Positions 1 to 9,536 are shown, counted from the first letter of the stretch. The stretch: 64,000 nt of DNA from Marinilactibacillus sp042660675 (GCF_042660675.1 NZ_JBHSUL010000031.1:234438-298437), one strand, 5' to 3'. Numbers and translations: made by a program. Notes: generated by a model from the sequence alone, not told the origin.

Positions 1-1
1 G

Positions 2-1108
2 AACGCAGTTAACTGGTTATATTACTATATTATGGATTTCAGTTCGATTCTACTTGGAGCTTTTATTGGTGGCATGTGGTGTGTATTAGTTGTGTTTGGT
101 GCACACAGAGCCATTATTCCAATAGGGATACAGGACGTTGCTCAAAATGGACGTCAGAATTTACTAGCCTTTGCAGGTGCGGCGAACTTTTCTCAAGCTG
201 GAGCTGCACTAGGCGTATTTTTTAGAACGAAAAACAAAGCCCTTAAAACAGTTGCGCTGTCTGCATGTGTGACTGCACTGTTTGGAATCACAGAACCCGC
301 TATTTATGGAACTAATTTAAGACTTAAAACACCGATGATTTATGCGGTTATCAGTGGTGCTTTAGGTGGAGCTATTATGGGATGGGGTGGCTCTTACGGG
401 AATGCATTCGCTAATCAAGGGATTTTGACGATTCCAGTTTATGCAGAAGCAGGAACAACTGCCTTTCTAGCTTATCTTGTCGGTATATCTGTAGCATTTT
501 TTGGAGCGTGTGCTATGACAATATTCATAGGATTCAAAGATATACCCAATGATACAGAAGAAGTGGCTACTGAAATAGACCATTTCAAAATATCTACAAA
601 CGTAGAAAATAGTCCAACCATAATGGCTTCACAAGCAGATAAGATTCTAGCTGCGCCAATAAAAGGTACACTGGTTTCTCTGACTAAAGTTAATGATGAA
701 GTTTTTGCCTCTGGAGCGATGGGGAAAGGATTTGCGATTCTTCCTGAGACTGGTGAGGTTGTAGCGCCAGATGATTGTACGGTTACAGCTTTAGCGCCAA
801 CTTTGCATGCAATTGGGTTAACGCTTGATAATGGACTTGAAGTCTTAATTCATATTGGAATAGACACAGTGAAATTAAATGGTCAATTTTTTGAGAGTTT
901 TGTTACAATAGGAGATAGATTGAAAAAAGGGGATAAGATGCTTTCATTTGACTTGGATGCTATAAGAGCAAAAGGATTTGACACAATCACTCCTGTTGTT
1001 GTAGCAAACACAAATGAATACAAAGAGATTCAAAGTGTATCGAAAACCAATATTTCAATACTGGAAGATATTTTATTGATTAAAGATAAGGGGACAAGTT
1101 ATGCGTAA
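2..1108 (+). CDS. PTS beta-glucoside transporter EIIBCA, 3' part only
   Basis: The reading frame is open at the left edge, so this is the last 368 residues of a longer gene; the first in-frame ATG (32) is internal. The visible part holds the end of the membrane EIIC domain (including the GITEPAIYG motif) and a complete EIIA domain of the glucose type, with the phosphorylated histidine in HIGIDTVKL (about residue 284 of the visible fragment). By family knowledge it takes up and phosphorylates beta-glucosides at the membrane. It overlaps the next gene, a GH1 6-phospho-beta-glucosidase, by 8 nt, so the two form one operon. The EIIB domain and any leader RNA lie outside the window. The exact sugar cannot be read from sequence. 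Confidence 0.93.
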   Translation, partial: NAVNWLYYYIMDFSSILLGAFIGGMWCVLVVFGAHRAIIPIGIQDVAQNGRQNLLAFAGAANFSQAGAALGVFFRTKNKALKTVALSACVTALFGITEPAIYGTNLRLKTPMIYAVISGALGGAIMGWGGSYGNAFANQGILTIPVYAEAGTTAFLAYLVGISVAFFGACAMTIFIGFKDIPNDTEEVATEIDHFKISTNVENSPTIMASQADKILAAPIKGTLVSLTKVNDEVFASGAMGKGFAILPETGEVVAPDDCTVTALAPTLHAIGLTLDNGLEVLIHIGIDTVKLNGQFFESFVTIGDRLKKGDKMLSFDLDAIRAKGFDTITPVVVANTNEYKEIQSVSKTNISILEDILLIKDKGTSYA

Positions 1109-2507
1109 TCATTTTCAAAAAGATTTCTGGTGGGGCGCCTCATCTTCAGCATTTCAAATAGAAGGTGCATGGGATGAAGATGGCAAAGGAATGACCGTTG
1201 CGGATTTCAATTCATTCAAAAAATCAGATAAGCAAGCAGATACTAAAGTAGCAAGTGATTTTTATCATCATTACAAAGAAGATATTTTATTGATGAAAGA
1301 GCTAGGCCTTAAAACATACCGTTTTTCAATCTCATGGGCCAGAATTTTACCTGATGGTGATGGAGAGATCAATCAAAAAGGGATTGATTTTTACAATGAT
1401 GTGATCAATTTTCTTTTAGAACAGAACATCCTACCTTTTATTACACTCTACCACTTTGATCTACCGTATGCTTTAGTAGAGAAATACAATGGCTGGGAAG
1501 ATCGGGCCTGTGTTTATGCTTTTGAAAAATTCTCTAAGATTTGCTTTGAAGCCTTTGGTGATCGAGTAAAAAACTGGCAAGTCAATAATGAGCAAAACTT
1601 GATGATTCGAGTCAACGAAAGAATGAATATGTATGATGTTGCTCCTGAGGATGCAGAACGAGTACGTGCTCAAATGGATTATCATATGTTCGTTGCGCAT
1701 GCATTATCAACAAATGCCTGTCATGAGATGGTAGAAGGCGGTAAAATTGGACCTGCAGTTTCTTCCACTGTGACGTATCCAGCATCTAACAAACCAATGG
1801 ATATTTGGGCCGCAAAAATGAATGATAACTTCAAAACAAATTATGCTCTAGATATGTATTGTTATGGAGATTATCCTGGTTACTACAAAGAATATCTAGC
1901 AAAAGCAGGGATTGAACCTATAAGACAGCCTGAAGATGATGAAATTTTAAAAGCTGCCAAACCAGACTTGATTGCTTTAAATTATTACCGTACGCTAGTA
2001 GCTTCTTATTTACCTGAAACTGAAGAGAATCCTTACGGTACTAAACTCAATGAAATCGATTATGACTTGTATGGCTATTTTAAAATTGAGAAAAATCCTC
2101 ATCTAGAATCAAGTCAGTACGGTGCTCAAATTGATCCAATGGGTTTAAGATTAGTTTTAAACGACTATTATGACCGCTATAGACTGCCTTTGATTATCAC
2201 AGAAAACGGACTAGGAACACCGGATACTTTAACAGAAGATGGAAAGATTCATGATGATTATAGAATTGACTACATTAAAGATCATATAGCTGCTTGTAAT
2301 GATGCCATCGCAGACGGAGTAGAATTGATTGGCTACTGTCCTTGGGCAGCGATTGATATCCTCAGCTCACATCAAGGCTTCAAAAAACGTTACGGATTTG
2401 TCTATGTAAATAGAGAAGACCATGACTTAAAAGATTTAGCAAGAATCAAAAAAGATAGCTTTTATTTCTATCAAGAAGTCATTCAAAACAATGGTTTAAC
2501 TGAATAA
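1101..2507 (+). CDS. bglA: 6-phospho-beta-glucosidase, GH1
   Basis: A 468-aa glycoside hydrolase family 1 enzyme of usual length. It opens with the family start FWWGASSSAFQIEGAW. The acid/base glutamate lies in NNEQN (a variant of the usual TFNEP) and the nucleophile in IITENG. Near the C-terminus SSHQGFKKRYGFVYV matches the Ser...Lys-x-Tyr loop that binds the 6-phosphate, which supports a phosphorylated substrate delivered by the PTS. It should hydrolyse phospho-beta-glucosides in the cytoplasm. The start overlaps the PTS gene end by 8 nt with GGGGACA as ribosome binding site, and a terminator follows directly. Of the three GH1 copies in the window it has the most diverged acid/base motif. 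Confidence 0.92.
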   Translation: MRNHFQKDFWWGASSSAFQIEGAWDEDGKGMTVADFNSFKKSDKQADTKVASDFYHHYKEDILLMKELGLKTYRFSISWARILPDGDGEINQKGIDFYNDVINFLLEQNILPFITLYHFDLPYALVEKYNGWEDRACVYAFEKFSKICFEAFGDRVKNWQVNNEQNLMIRVNERMNMYDVAPEDAERVRAQMDYHMFVAHALSTNACHEMVEGGKIGPAVSSTVTYPASNKPMDIWAAKMNDNFKTNYALDMYCYGDYPGYYKEYLAKAGIEPIRQPEDDEILKAAKPDLIALNYYRTLVASYLPETEENPYGTKLNEIDYDLYGYFKIEKNPHLESSQYGAQIDPMGLRLVLNDYYDRYRLPLIITENGLGTPDTLTEDGKIHDDYRIDYIKDHIAACNDAIADGVELIGYCPWAAIDILSSHQGFKKRYGFVYVNREDHDLKDLARIKKDSFYFYQEVIQNNGLTE

Positions 2508-2509
2508 TC

Positions 2510-2549
2510 AAAAAGGATACCCGACAATTTTTGTCAGGTATCCTTTTTT
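2510..2549. terminator. bidirectional intrinsic terminator
   Basis: A stem built on GGATACC / GGTATCC, extended by CGACA / TGTC, is flanked by A-run and T-run. It lies between converging genes (bglA on plus, the GT-C-like protein on minus) and can serve both. Confidence 0.85.
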
Positions 2550-4428
2550 AACGACTAGCGAAGTCGACAGTATCAGAAAACGGCACTTTGGTTAATTTCT
2601 GATGATTGATTTTATAGAGTCCGGCCAAGGAATCCTCAGAGGTCGTTCGTTCTATAGCAGACGTCAATTGAGTGTTTTCATCCATAATTAAAACATAATC
2701 ATAGGCATCTAGCAAATTCATATCTTCTTCAGTAAATGAACTTATACCGGTAACATTAGCAGAGAAAAGGAAGTATTTAGCTGCATATTGCAAGTTGAAA
2801 TTAGTTACTTGGCCATCCGTGTCCTCTGCATAAACAAGAAATTTATCTTGCGTGTTCAGAGTCATTTGATCACCTACCAGAGAGGTAACTCTTCCAGGGA
2901 CAGATGTTGAGTAATCTTGGTTCATACTATTCATTCCATTAATCTCTGAAAATAGAAAGGAAAGTCCAATTGCAGTACATATAAGAGCAGTATTTTGGTA
3001 AAGCTGCTTTGTTCTAATATTTTTAAAAGCTTTGTAATCTCTCTTCGCGCCTTGCTGCACATGAAGAGAGTTTTCTATATTAATAATAATATTAAAGGTT
3101 ACAATACCGATAAAGAAGAGTACCATACTAGATAAGTATCTTTCCAAACCAGCAAGGACTAAGGCTTCTTCGGTAGGCATCGTATAGATAAACATTGCAA
3201 GATTACCGATATAGTACAAAACAACTCCGATATCTAACAGCAATAACACTTTAAGACTATTCCATCTCTTTTTAAGCACTATAAAAGTTATCAAATAACT
3301 AGCAATCATTAAAAAATGAAACAGTAGAATACCTCTGGTTGATAAACTATCAAAAGAGAAAATTGCCTCAAAAAAACGATCAATAATCAATCGAATCGTC
3401 TCAGCCGACTTTTCAGATGAAACTTCTTGAAAGTTTTCAACGGAAAGCGTGTGTTTTGATAACGTTCCTTGAAGACCAATTTTAGTATGCAAGTTCCAAA
3501 CGATATATGGAAGTATACTAAATGCGATAGTGACTAAGCTGGCAAAAAACAGTTTAACATTCTGTTTGATTTTGGTTTTTTTAAATGACTTGATTACATA
3601 GTACATTAGACAAACGATGCAGATGGCATAAAAGAATAGACCACTATTTTTCACGATGGATAAGAGCCCCATAATTGGCGTAGTTACGATACAAGCTTTA
3701 AATAGATGATCTCGATAAGTATAGAGTATCGAAAGAACAGCCAAAGCCAATAAAGGCAGAAGAAAGTCCACAAGTAAGTTATTGATTCTGATTGAGATAT
3801 TAAAAACTGTCATCAGTGAAAAGGACAATCCCATGATACTGATGAGTAGAAATCTTTTACGATCCCTGATGATTCCGAAAAATGCATAAAAACAAGACAG
3901 AATCAGCAATGCCTGAGCAAAGAGCATTAAACCTTCAGAGTAGCCTAAAATTCTATTGATAAAATAAATAAAAGAAGTGCTACCTAGAGGATAGGTTTTG
4001 AATGCAATAATATCAGTTGAAATAGTCGGTAGACTATTTGTATTCAGTAAATATTTAACTATTATTCCCCAATGGGAAAAATTATCATAATGAATAAATT
4101 TGGTTTGTATCAAAGAGAAAAATAGCGTGATTAAAGCTATAAAAAAACTCATATTTAGTAAGTTGATTTTCTGTAAAAGATCACTAAGTGTGGGCTTAGC
4201 TTTAACAACATAAAAAAGGGAAAGCATTATTCCTATAATATAAATTAAATATGTCGTTAGAAATAAGAGATTAAGAAAACCTGAAAAATATACAATACAA
4301 CTGATCGTAGCGAAAATAAAGATCCAAGAGTAAGTTGATTTGAGGCCAAGTCTGTCTTCTACCAACAGCTTATAGCCAATAAAAGAAAGAATTAATCCAA
4401 TAGATTTAATAAGAAAAAGAACGTCCAA
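2548..4428 (-). CDS. polytopic membrane protein, GT-C-like
   Basis: A 626-aa protein with about a dozen hydrophobic segments and a C-terminal soluble part of roughly 120 residues. I do not recognise a named family. After the first segments comes an extracytoplasmic loop with D115 in DNFSHW; an acidic residue in this loop is typical of GT-C glycosyltransferases that use lipid-phosphate sugars. It starts with TTG behind GGAGGA (4435-4440). It is the last gene of the minus-strand polysaccharide locus, 34 nt after the cellulose-synthase-like gene. I infer that it transfers a sugar from an undecaprenyl-phosphate donor, made by the neighbouring GT2-GtrA proteins, to the polysaccharide outside the cell. 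A polymer transporter or polymerase is the alternative. Confidence 0.6.
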   Translation of the reverse strand: MDVLFLIKSIGLILSFIGYKLLVEDRLGLKSTYSWIFIFATISCIVYFSGFLNLLFLTTYLIYIIGIMLSLFYVVKAKPTLSDLLQKINLLNMSFFIALITLFFSLIQTKFIHYDNFSHWGIIVKYLLNTNSLPTISTDIIAFKTYPLGSTSFIYFINRILGYSEGLMLFAQALLILSCFYAFFGIIRDRKRFLLISIMGLSFSLMTVFNISIRINNLLVDFLLPLLALAVLSILYTYRDHLFKACIVTTPIMGLLSIVKNSGLFFYAICIVCLMYYVIKSFKKTKIKQNVKLFFASLVTIAFSILPYIVWNLHTKIGLQGTLSKHTLSVENFQEVSSEKSAETIRLIIDRFFEAIFSFDSLSTRGILLFHFLMIASYLITFIVLKKRWNSLKVLLLLDIGVVLYYIGNLAMFIYTMPTEEALVLAGLERYLSSMVLFFIGIVTFNIIINIENSLHVQQGAKRDYKAFKNIRTKQLYQNTALICTAIGLSFLFSEINGMNSMNQDYSTSVPGRVTSLVGDQMTLNTQDKFLVYAEDTDGQVTNFNLQYAAKYFLFSANVTGISSFTEEDMNLLDAYDYVLIMDENTQLTSAIERTTSEDSLAGLYKINHQKLTKVPFSDTVDFASR

Positions 4429-4462
4429 AAACGATTCCTCCAGTCAAAAATGATTACAATTA

Positions 4463-6739
4463 TTAATTAGCTTCAGTTACTGAAATAGGATTGGTCCACT
4501 TCTCCAATTCAGTTTTAAATAAAGGATCAATACATACTTGTTCATAATTTTTGATTAAGAATAATTGACCTTTACGGTAGTTTATCTTTTCACCTAGTAC
4601 AGGTTCAAATATAATAATGAGATTTTGATCGCCTGATTTAAGCTGTAAAATTTTCTGTTTAGTCGTTTCTGTTAGCCCACTGATTCTGGCATACTTATAA
4701 TTGAAGTCAATTAAAGTCCCAATAGTCTCATCTTGAAAGGCAATAGACTTATTGATCAAAATTCTCGGAAGTGTTCTTTTGTCCGCTTGTTGTTTTTCAA
4801 TTCTACGAGTTAAATTGTTTATAATATCATCGAATGCAGTCATCCATACATCTAATTTTATTGGAAGAGAGTGCATACGATCATAAATTAACTGTGAAAA
4901 CTGTTTTTTATTATCTTCCGTAATAGAGGATAACTGAACGCCGTAAAGCCAATTATCAGAATGTTCTTTTACATATTTTATGTTACCTTCAAATTCAGTT
5001 GCATATCGATCGCTTTTAATCTTGATGAGGATTGGCTTATTATTTGGGATAAATTCAGCACGGTCTAATTTAAACAGTAGTCCTCCTTCAGAGAGGTTTA
5101 AAGTTTCACCATTAAGAACTCGGTTTTCGAAATGAAGTTCAACAGGCTCAATTGCAGCTATACGATCTGTCTTACGGTAAAGCTTTCTTCCAAGCAAGAA
5201 GAATACTGCGTAAAGTAAGTTGATGACATTATAGACGAGCCAGAAAATAATGATACTCCCGTAAAAGAGTTCGCTTCCGTATTTACCCACTGTGAAATTA
5301 ATTAAAGCAGCAATAGATAGTCCTAGCAGCAAAAGATGAGGTAGTGCATAAAGAACTTGTTGTTTTAAAGTATCGCCCTCTATATCTTTATTCGTTACTT
5401 TGAATTTCATTTGCTTAAGTCCTACCGACTCCATAAAAACGGGTAGAATCATATAAGGAGCTAGTATTGTATCAATAATCTGACTCCATCTTTGGTTACG
5501 AGTAGCACTTGACAAACTACGCATAGAAAGACTATAGAAAAGGTGAGAAGGCCCCCAGAATAAAAGTAAATCCCAGAAGCCACAAATAGCTATCCGAATT
5601 CCAAACAATGCAAAGAGAATTGGTGAAAAGGTAAAGATGATTCTTCTAGCAAATGACCACCAGTAAGAGTGACTCACCATATAGCTAATTCTAGAAGCAA
5701 TCGGTAACTCTTTATTGAATGGGATTTTTGTATTACGAACACTTTGTATCACCCCACGTGCCCACCTAACGCGCTGTGAAATAAGCGTCTCAATAGACGT
5801 TGGAGCTAGACCATTCGCAACAACTTTTGTAGTAGCGATTGTTCGGTAACCTTTTTCTTGAATCCTTATACCAGTCTGAAAATCTTCAGTAATCGTATCC
5901 GTTGGGAATCCACCAACTCCTTCTAATGCTTTACGAGATAAAACAGTGTTTGAACCTGTGTAAGTTGGTGAGTTTGAACTGTTTCTCATCACGTTAATTT
6001 CTTTAGTAAAAAAGTCTTGTTCATTAGGAATAGTGGTTTCTGCAAATAAATTATACTGAAAAAGATCTGGGTTATAAAAACTTTGAGGGGTCTGTACGAA
6101 TCCAACTTCTTCGATTGGCTCATTTTCATCTATGTCTTTACGTAACCATACTCCATTTACATCTTTTTGATAGTTTGGAAGGAAAAAATAAGGAACAGAT
6201 TCCATAAGGAAATCATGAGTAGGAATCATATCAGAATCGAACGTCACGACCAGTGGAGAATCAGTAGAAGACAAAGCATGGTTTAAATTACCAGATTTGG
6301 CATCTTTATTATTTTCTAATCCGAGATAATGAATATTTAGCTTTTTAGCAAGATCCGCTACTTCTTGGCGATTTCCATCGTCACATAAATAAATATGTAC
6401 TTTTGATTTGTCAGGGTAGTCCATAAAAGTACAAGCGTTAGCTGTTTTGAATAATAAATCAGTAGATTCATTATGAGTAGCGATAAAAACATCTACATGC
6501 GGAAAATCTTCTTCATGAACTTCAGGTTTTTCAATCAGCGTCTCTTGGTTTTTTCTCCAGAAGAGTTCAAACGTTCCAAAAGCTGCAGCAGATTCGCTTG
6601 CGAGTAAAAGTACGCCCATAATTAAGGCAAATGGTCCTTCTTGAAAAGGCAATGTGAAAAAAAGTCTCCACAGTAAATATAAAGTCATAAAGAAGAAAGT
6701 AATTAAAAATAACGTTCTTTGATAATTTTTATTTTTCAT
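4463..6739 (-). CDS. BcsA-like processive GT2 synthase with PilZ domain
   Basis: A 758-aa membrane glycosyltransferase. N-terminal membrane segments are followed by a GT2 core with all processive-synthase motifs: D120-D121, D168xD170, TED (284-286) and QRVRW (322-326). Further membrane segments follow up to about residue 515, then a PilZ domain with RxxxR (R522-R526) and NLSEGG (548-553), the c-di-GMP-binding signature. By family knowledge it polymerises a UDP-sugar (cellulose or a related beta-glycan) and pushes it through the membrane when c-di-GMP binds. About 140 further residues at the C-terminus look like a degenerate second PilZ module. ATG start with AAAGGAG upstream; its 5' end overlaps the GT2-GtrA gene by 11 nt. 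No BcsB, BcsZ or cyclase gene is nearby, so the product may not be cellulose. Confidence 0.88.
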   Translation of the reverse strand: MKNKNYQRTLFLITFFFMTLYLLWRLFFTLPFQEGPFALIMGVLLLASESAAAFGTFELFWRKNQETLIEKPEVHEEDFPHVDVFIATHNESTDLLFKTANACTFMDYPDKSKVHIYLCDDGNRQEVADLAKKLNIHYLGLENNKDAKSGNLNHALSSTDSPLVVTFDSDMIPTHDFLMESVPYFFLPNYQKDVNGVWLRKDIDENEPIEEVGFVQTPQSFYNPDLFQYNLFAETTIPNEQDFFTKEINVMRNSSNSPTYTGSNTVLSRKALEGVGGFPTDTITEDFQTGIRIQEKGYRTIATTKVVANGLAPTSIETLISQRVRWARGVIQSVRNTKIPFNKELPIASRISYMVSHSYWWSFARRIIFTFSPILFALFGIRIAICGFWDLLLFWGPSHLFYSLSMRSLSSATRNQRWSQIIDTILAPYMILPVFMESVGLKQMKFKVTNKDIEGDTLKQQVLYALPHLLLLGLSIAALINFTVGKYGSELFYGSIIIFWLVYNVINLLYAVFFLLGRKLYRKTDRIAAIEPVELHFENRVLNGETLNLSEGGLLFKLDRAEFIPNNKPILIKIKSDRYATEFEGNIKYVKEHSDNWLYGVQLSSITEDNKKQFSQLIYDRMHSLPIKLDVWMTAFDDIINNLTRRIEKQQADKRTLPRILINKSIAFQDETIGTLIDFNYKYARISGLTETTKQKILQLKSGDQNLIIIFEPVLGEKINYRKGQLFLIKNYEQVCIDPLFKTELEKWTNPISVTEAN

Positions 6740-7844
6740 TTAGAGAAAAGCTCCTTTCAGCCTTTTGTTGCTTGAATACCCAAATCTTTTGAACTTGAAA
6801 ACTGATTACAAATAGAAAAACATCTACAACTAATTTAATCGTAATTGGTGTTAAGATCCACATCACTACTGACAAGGTCTGGACAAGTAATCCTGATAGT
6901 AGCATTTGAAAAAACACAAGAGTAAAGTACCTTGCGACAGAGCTGGTGGAATGTATAGCTTTGAAAACAAATCTCCCATTTGTAATGTAATTAATAATAG
7001 ATGAAGTACTTCGAGAGCCTACAGTAGCTAATAGTATAGAAAATTCAACATTTAACGAAGCGAATAAAGATAACAAAAATACAAATAGTACGATATCTAT
7101 AGCAAAAGCGAGTAAAGATGAGAATCCGTATTTAAAAAATACTGAGTAAATCTTGATAGAGTCTACAATTGGATTAAAGTGAGAAGATTGATTGTCATTC
7201 AAGTAAATGGTAGCGATTGGGACCTCTTTCAAGGCTATATTATTTTTCTTGAAGTACATCAGCATGTCCATCTCGTATTCATATCTTTCGCCAGGTAATA
7301 CAATGAGTGACTTCAACAAAGAAAAAGGAATGACTCTCAGACCAGTTTGACTGTCGCTTAGTGTGATTCCATGCGCAATTTTCAAGAATATCCGAGTCAG
7401 GTTGTTTCCAAAACGACTTCTGAATGGAATGTCTTTTTTATAGAACTGACGAGATCCAAGAATGACAGTTTGTTTATTTTGATTGAACACATCAATACAG
7501 TTTAATATATCTTCTAAGCCATGCTGACCGTCAGCATCCACAGTAATTACACCTGCAATAGGAGAATCTAACTTTTCCACGTAGTTGAAAGCTGTTTTTA
7601 ATGCTTGTCCTTTACCTAAATTAACATTATGGTGTAATACTACACACTGTTGAAATTTTAGAATGTCTGAAAATATATTTTCTGATTCTTGATTACTCCC
7701 GTCATTCACAATAATTAACTGAGCATCTGGCTTGCTAGATATAATAGAGTTAACCAATTCTATTAACTCTTCGCTAGGATTATAAGCGGGAATAATAACT
7801 AGGACACTTTCTTTATCTATATTTGAATATTTTCCGTTATGCAT
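6729..7844 (-). CDS. GT2 glycosyltransferase (DPM1-like) fused to GtrA domain, copy 1
   Basis: A 371-aa protein: residues about 14-230 are a GT2 domain (NDGS at 47-50, D103-A-D105 metal site) and about 235-360 a four-helix GtrA-like domain. Proteins of this type move a sugar from a nucleotide donor to undecaprenyl phosphate, and GtrA parts are linked to flipping the product. I chose ATG 7844 because AGGAGG lies 8 nt before it; a longer TTG start at 7868 would place the ribosome binding site inside the gene. It overlaps the BcsA-like gene by 11 nt, so they are co-translated. The copy at 8248-9378 is a clear paralogue (shared FRSR, SDxQTGLRVIP, GERYEYE, NQSSHFNPI). Confidence 0.85.
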   Translation of the reverse strand: MHNGKYSNIDKESVLVIIPAYNPSEELIELVNSIISSKPDAQLIIVNDGSNQESENIFSDILKFQQCVVLHHNVNLGKGQALKTAFNYVEKLDSPIAGVITVDADGQHGLEDILNCIDVFNQNKQTVILGSRQFYKKDIPFRSRFGNNLTRIFLKIAHGITLSDSQTGLRVIPFSLLKSLIVLPGERYEYEMDMLMYFKKNNIALKEVPIATIYLNDNQSSHFNPIVDSIKIYSVFFKYGFSSLLAFAIDIVLFVFLLSLFASLNVEFSILLATVGSRSTSSIINYITNGRFVFKAIHSTSSVARYFTLVFFQMLLSGLLVQTLSVVMWILTPITIKLVVDVFLFVISFQVQKIWVFKQQKAERSFSLNEK

Positions 7845-8247
7845 AACTGAACCTCCTAAAACTCGCAAAAGAATTCCGAATTCGAAATATATAATAAAAA
7901 GTAGTATATTCTATTAACTAAAGTTTAGCTATTAGCAATAATGAACGTAATTGTCTCAATTTATTGTGAAAAAATTAATTTGATAATTAATAGATTAATG
8001 TATACAAAAAAAGTCAAATATAATACAGTATTGTTGGTTTTTTTGAAAATAACTGAATAATAATAAAGTTTTTTTCTATATATTTATAAATCTATTTGTC
8101 ATTAAACTAACTATCCATTTTATGACTGAAATATGACAAGTTATTTTAAGGTTTTAAGATACAATAAAAAAATACGCTTTTAACTCTCATTAGATTCGAG
8201 AGGTAAAAGCGTATTATACGGTTAAAAAAGAGTGAGTGTATTGAAGC
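7845..8247. other. AT-rich gap between the two GT2-GtrA genes
   Basis: About 400 nt without a gene. The left two thirds is very AT-rich and must hold the promoter of the 7844 to 2548 operon; a TTGACT box on the minus strand near 8013-8018 is the best -35 candidate, but no convincing -10 pairs with it. The right part holds the terminator of the upstream gene. I found no c-di-GMP riboswitch pattern. Confidence 0.5.
8171..8215 (-). terminator. intrinsic terminator after GT2-GtrA copy 2
   Basis: An 18-bp stem (AATACGCTTTTA... pairing with ...TAAAAGCGTATT) with a run of A on its left, which is the U-tract on the minus strand. It separates the two paralogous GT2-GtrA genes into different transcription units. 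Confidence 0.85.
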
Positions 8248-9378
8248 TTAGGTTTTTGATTCTTTCAAAATTTTTTTAGAAGAGTGTGTTTTCTTTTTAA
8301 AGACCCAGTTTTTTTGAATGTAAAATCCAATGCAAAAAATAAGTGAATCAACGACGAGTTTTACGAACCACTCTGTATTGAAAATACTAAGACTTACAAT
8401 TGTATGAACTAGAAAAGCAGATGCGGACATCTCAAATAAAAATAAAATAGCGTAACGATAAAACGACCTTTTCTTCTTTTTAGTTTTAAAAACCAAGTAT
8501 TTATTTGAAAGATAATTAAAACAAGCCGAAGATATGCGAGCTAGGATGGTAGCGATAATAATATAATTTATCGGGAAACTAGACTTAAAAAAATAAACTA
8601 ATATCGTAAATAAAAAGATATCAACCAAAAATGATGCAGATGCTGACAGGGTATATTTTAAAAAGGTAGAATAGATTCTTATAGAATCCGTAATAGGATT
8701 AAAATGAGATGATTGATTGTCATCTAGGTAAACTGTTTTTATTGGAACTTCTTTTATATCAATTTGATTCTCTTTAAAAAATAATAACATATTTGTCTCG
8801 TATTCGTAGCGTTCACCAGTAACGTTTAATAGAGCATTAAAAGCTGAAGCAGGTATTACTCGTAGTCCTGTCTGTGTATCGCTTAATTTAAGACCATGAA
8901 ATAATCTTAATGTAGTCTTGGAAAAACTGTTACCTAAGCGACTTCTAAATGGTACAGAATCATTATTAAAGGTTCTACATCCAAGTACTGCCGAATCAGG
9001 ATGAATCAGAAATTGATTGATACACGATAAAATATCATTTATTTCGTGCTGTCCATCTGCATCAATAGTAATTGCACCTAAGGAAGAGGTTACATGATTT
9101 ATAATATATTCTAATGCTGTCTTAATAGCTCGTCCTTTACCGCTATTCTTTGAATGACTTAAAATAACACAATTTGGGATGGATTTTATTTCCTCAAATA
9201 TATAACTTGTATCTTTTGAACTTCCATCGTTTACGATAATAATTTTTATGGTTTTGCTAATTTGCTCTCGAATTTTATGAACGATTTGAGTCAATTGATG
9301 GTCTGGATTAAACGAAGGAATAATAATTGGAACTTTTTCGTATTTTAATTGATCTGAGTCGGGAGATAGAGTGTTCAT
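8248..9378 (-). CDS. GT2 glycosyltransferase (DPM1-like) fused to GtrA domain, copy 2
   Basis: A 376-aa protein with the same two-domain layout as its downstream paralogue: GT2 core with VNDGS (49-53) and D106-A-D108, then four hydrophobic segments of GtrA type. The expected role is synthesis and flipping of a polyprenyl-phosphate sugar at the membrane. The ATG is preceded by AAAGGTGG. It has its own terminator, so it is transcribed separately from the synthase operon. Two copies may serve two different sugars or two different acceptors; a tandem duplication followed by divergence is the simplest origin. Confidence 0.85.
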   Translation of the reverse strand: MNTLSPDSDQLKYEKVPIIIPSFNPDHQLTQIVHKIREQISKTIKIIIVNDGSSKDTSYIFEEIKSIPNCVILSHSKNSGKGRAIKTALEYIINHVTSSLGAITIDADGQHEINDILSCINQFLIHPDSAVLGCRTFNNDSVPFRSRLGNSFSKTTLRLFHGLKLSDTQTGLRVIPASAFNALLNVTGERYEYETNMLLFFKENQIDIKEVPIKTVYLDDNQSSHFNPITDSIRIYSTFLKYTLSASASFLVDIFLFTILVYFFKSSFPINYIIIATILARISSACFNYLSNKYLVFKTKKKKRSFYRYAILFLFEMSASAFLVHTIVSLSIFNTEWFVKLVVDSLIFCIGFYIQKNWVFKKKTHSSKKILKESKT

Positions 9379-9512
9379 TCCAAGCCACCTTTCTAAAGAG
9401 TTGTATTAATATTGACAGTAAGTATATATTCAAAATACTGTTTTTGATCTATAAAAGTCAAACCATATGTTTACTAAGACTCAGTATCATCAGGTTTTGT
9501 AAAAAATAAAAA

Positions 9513-9536
9513 AGCCTGCTGAATTTTCAGCAGGCT
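9513..9536 (-). terminator. intrinsic terminator after aldo/keto reductase
   Basis: Perfect 10-bp stem AGCCTGCTGA / TCAGCAGGCT with a 4-nt loop; the A-run on its left is the U-tract for the minus strand. Confidence 0.88.

Noticed and set aside
7845..8170. c-di-GMP riboswitch before the synthase operon
   Set aside because: The PilZ domain made this worth a look, but no GEMM-type core or its tetraloop pattern is present on the minus strand.
9327..9509. Plus-strand 60-codon frame
   Set aside because: Overlaps the start of a GT2-GtrA gene on the other strand and has no ribosome binding site or family resemblance.
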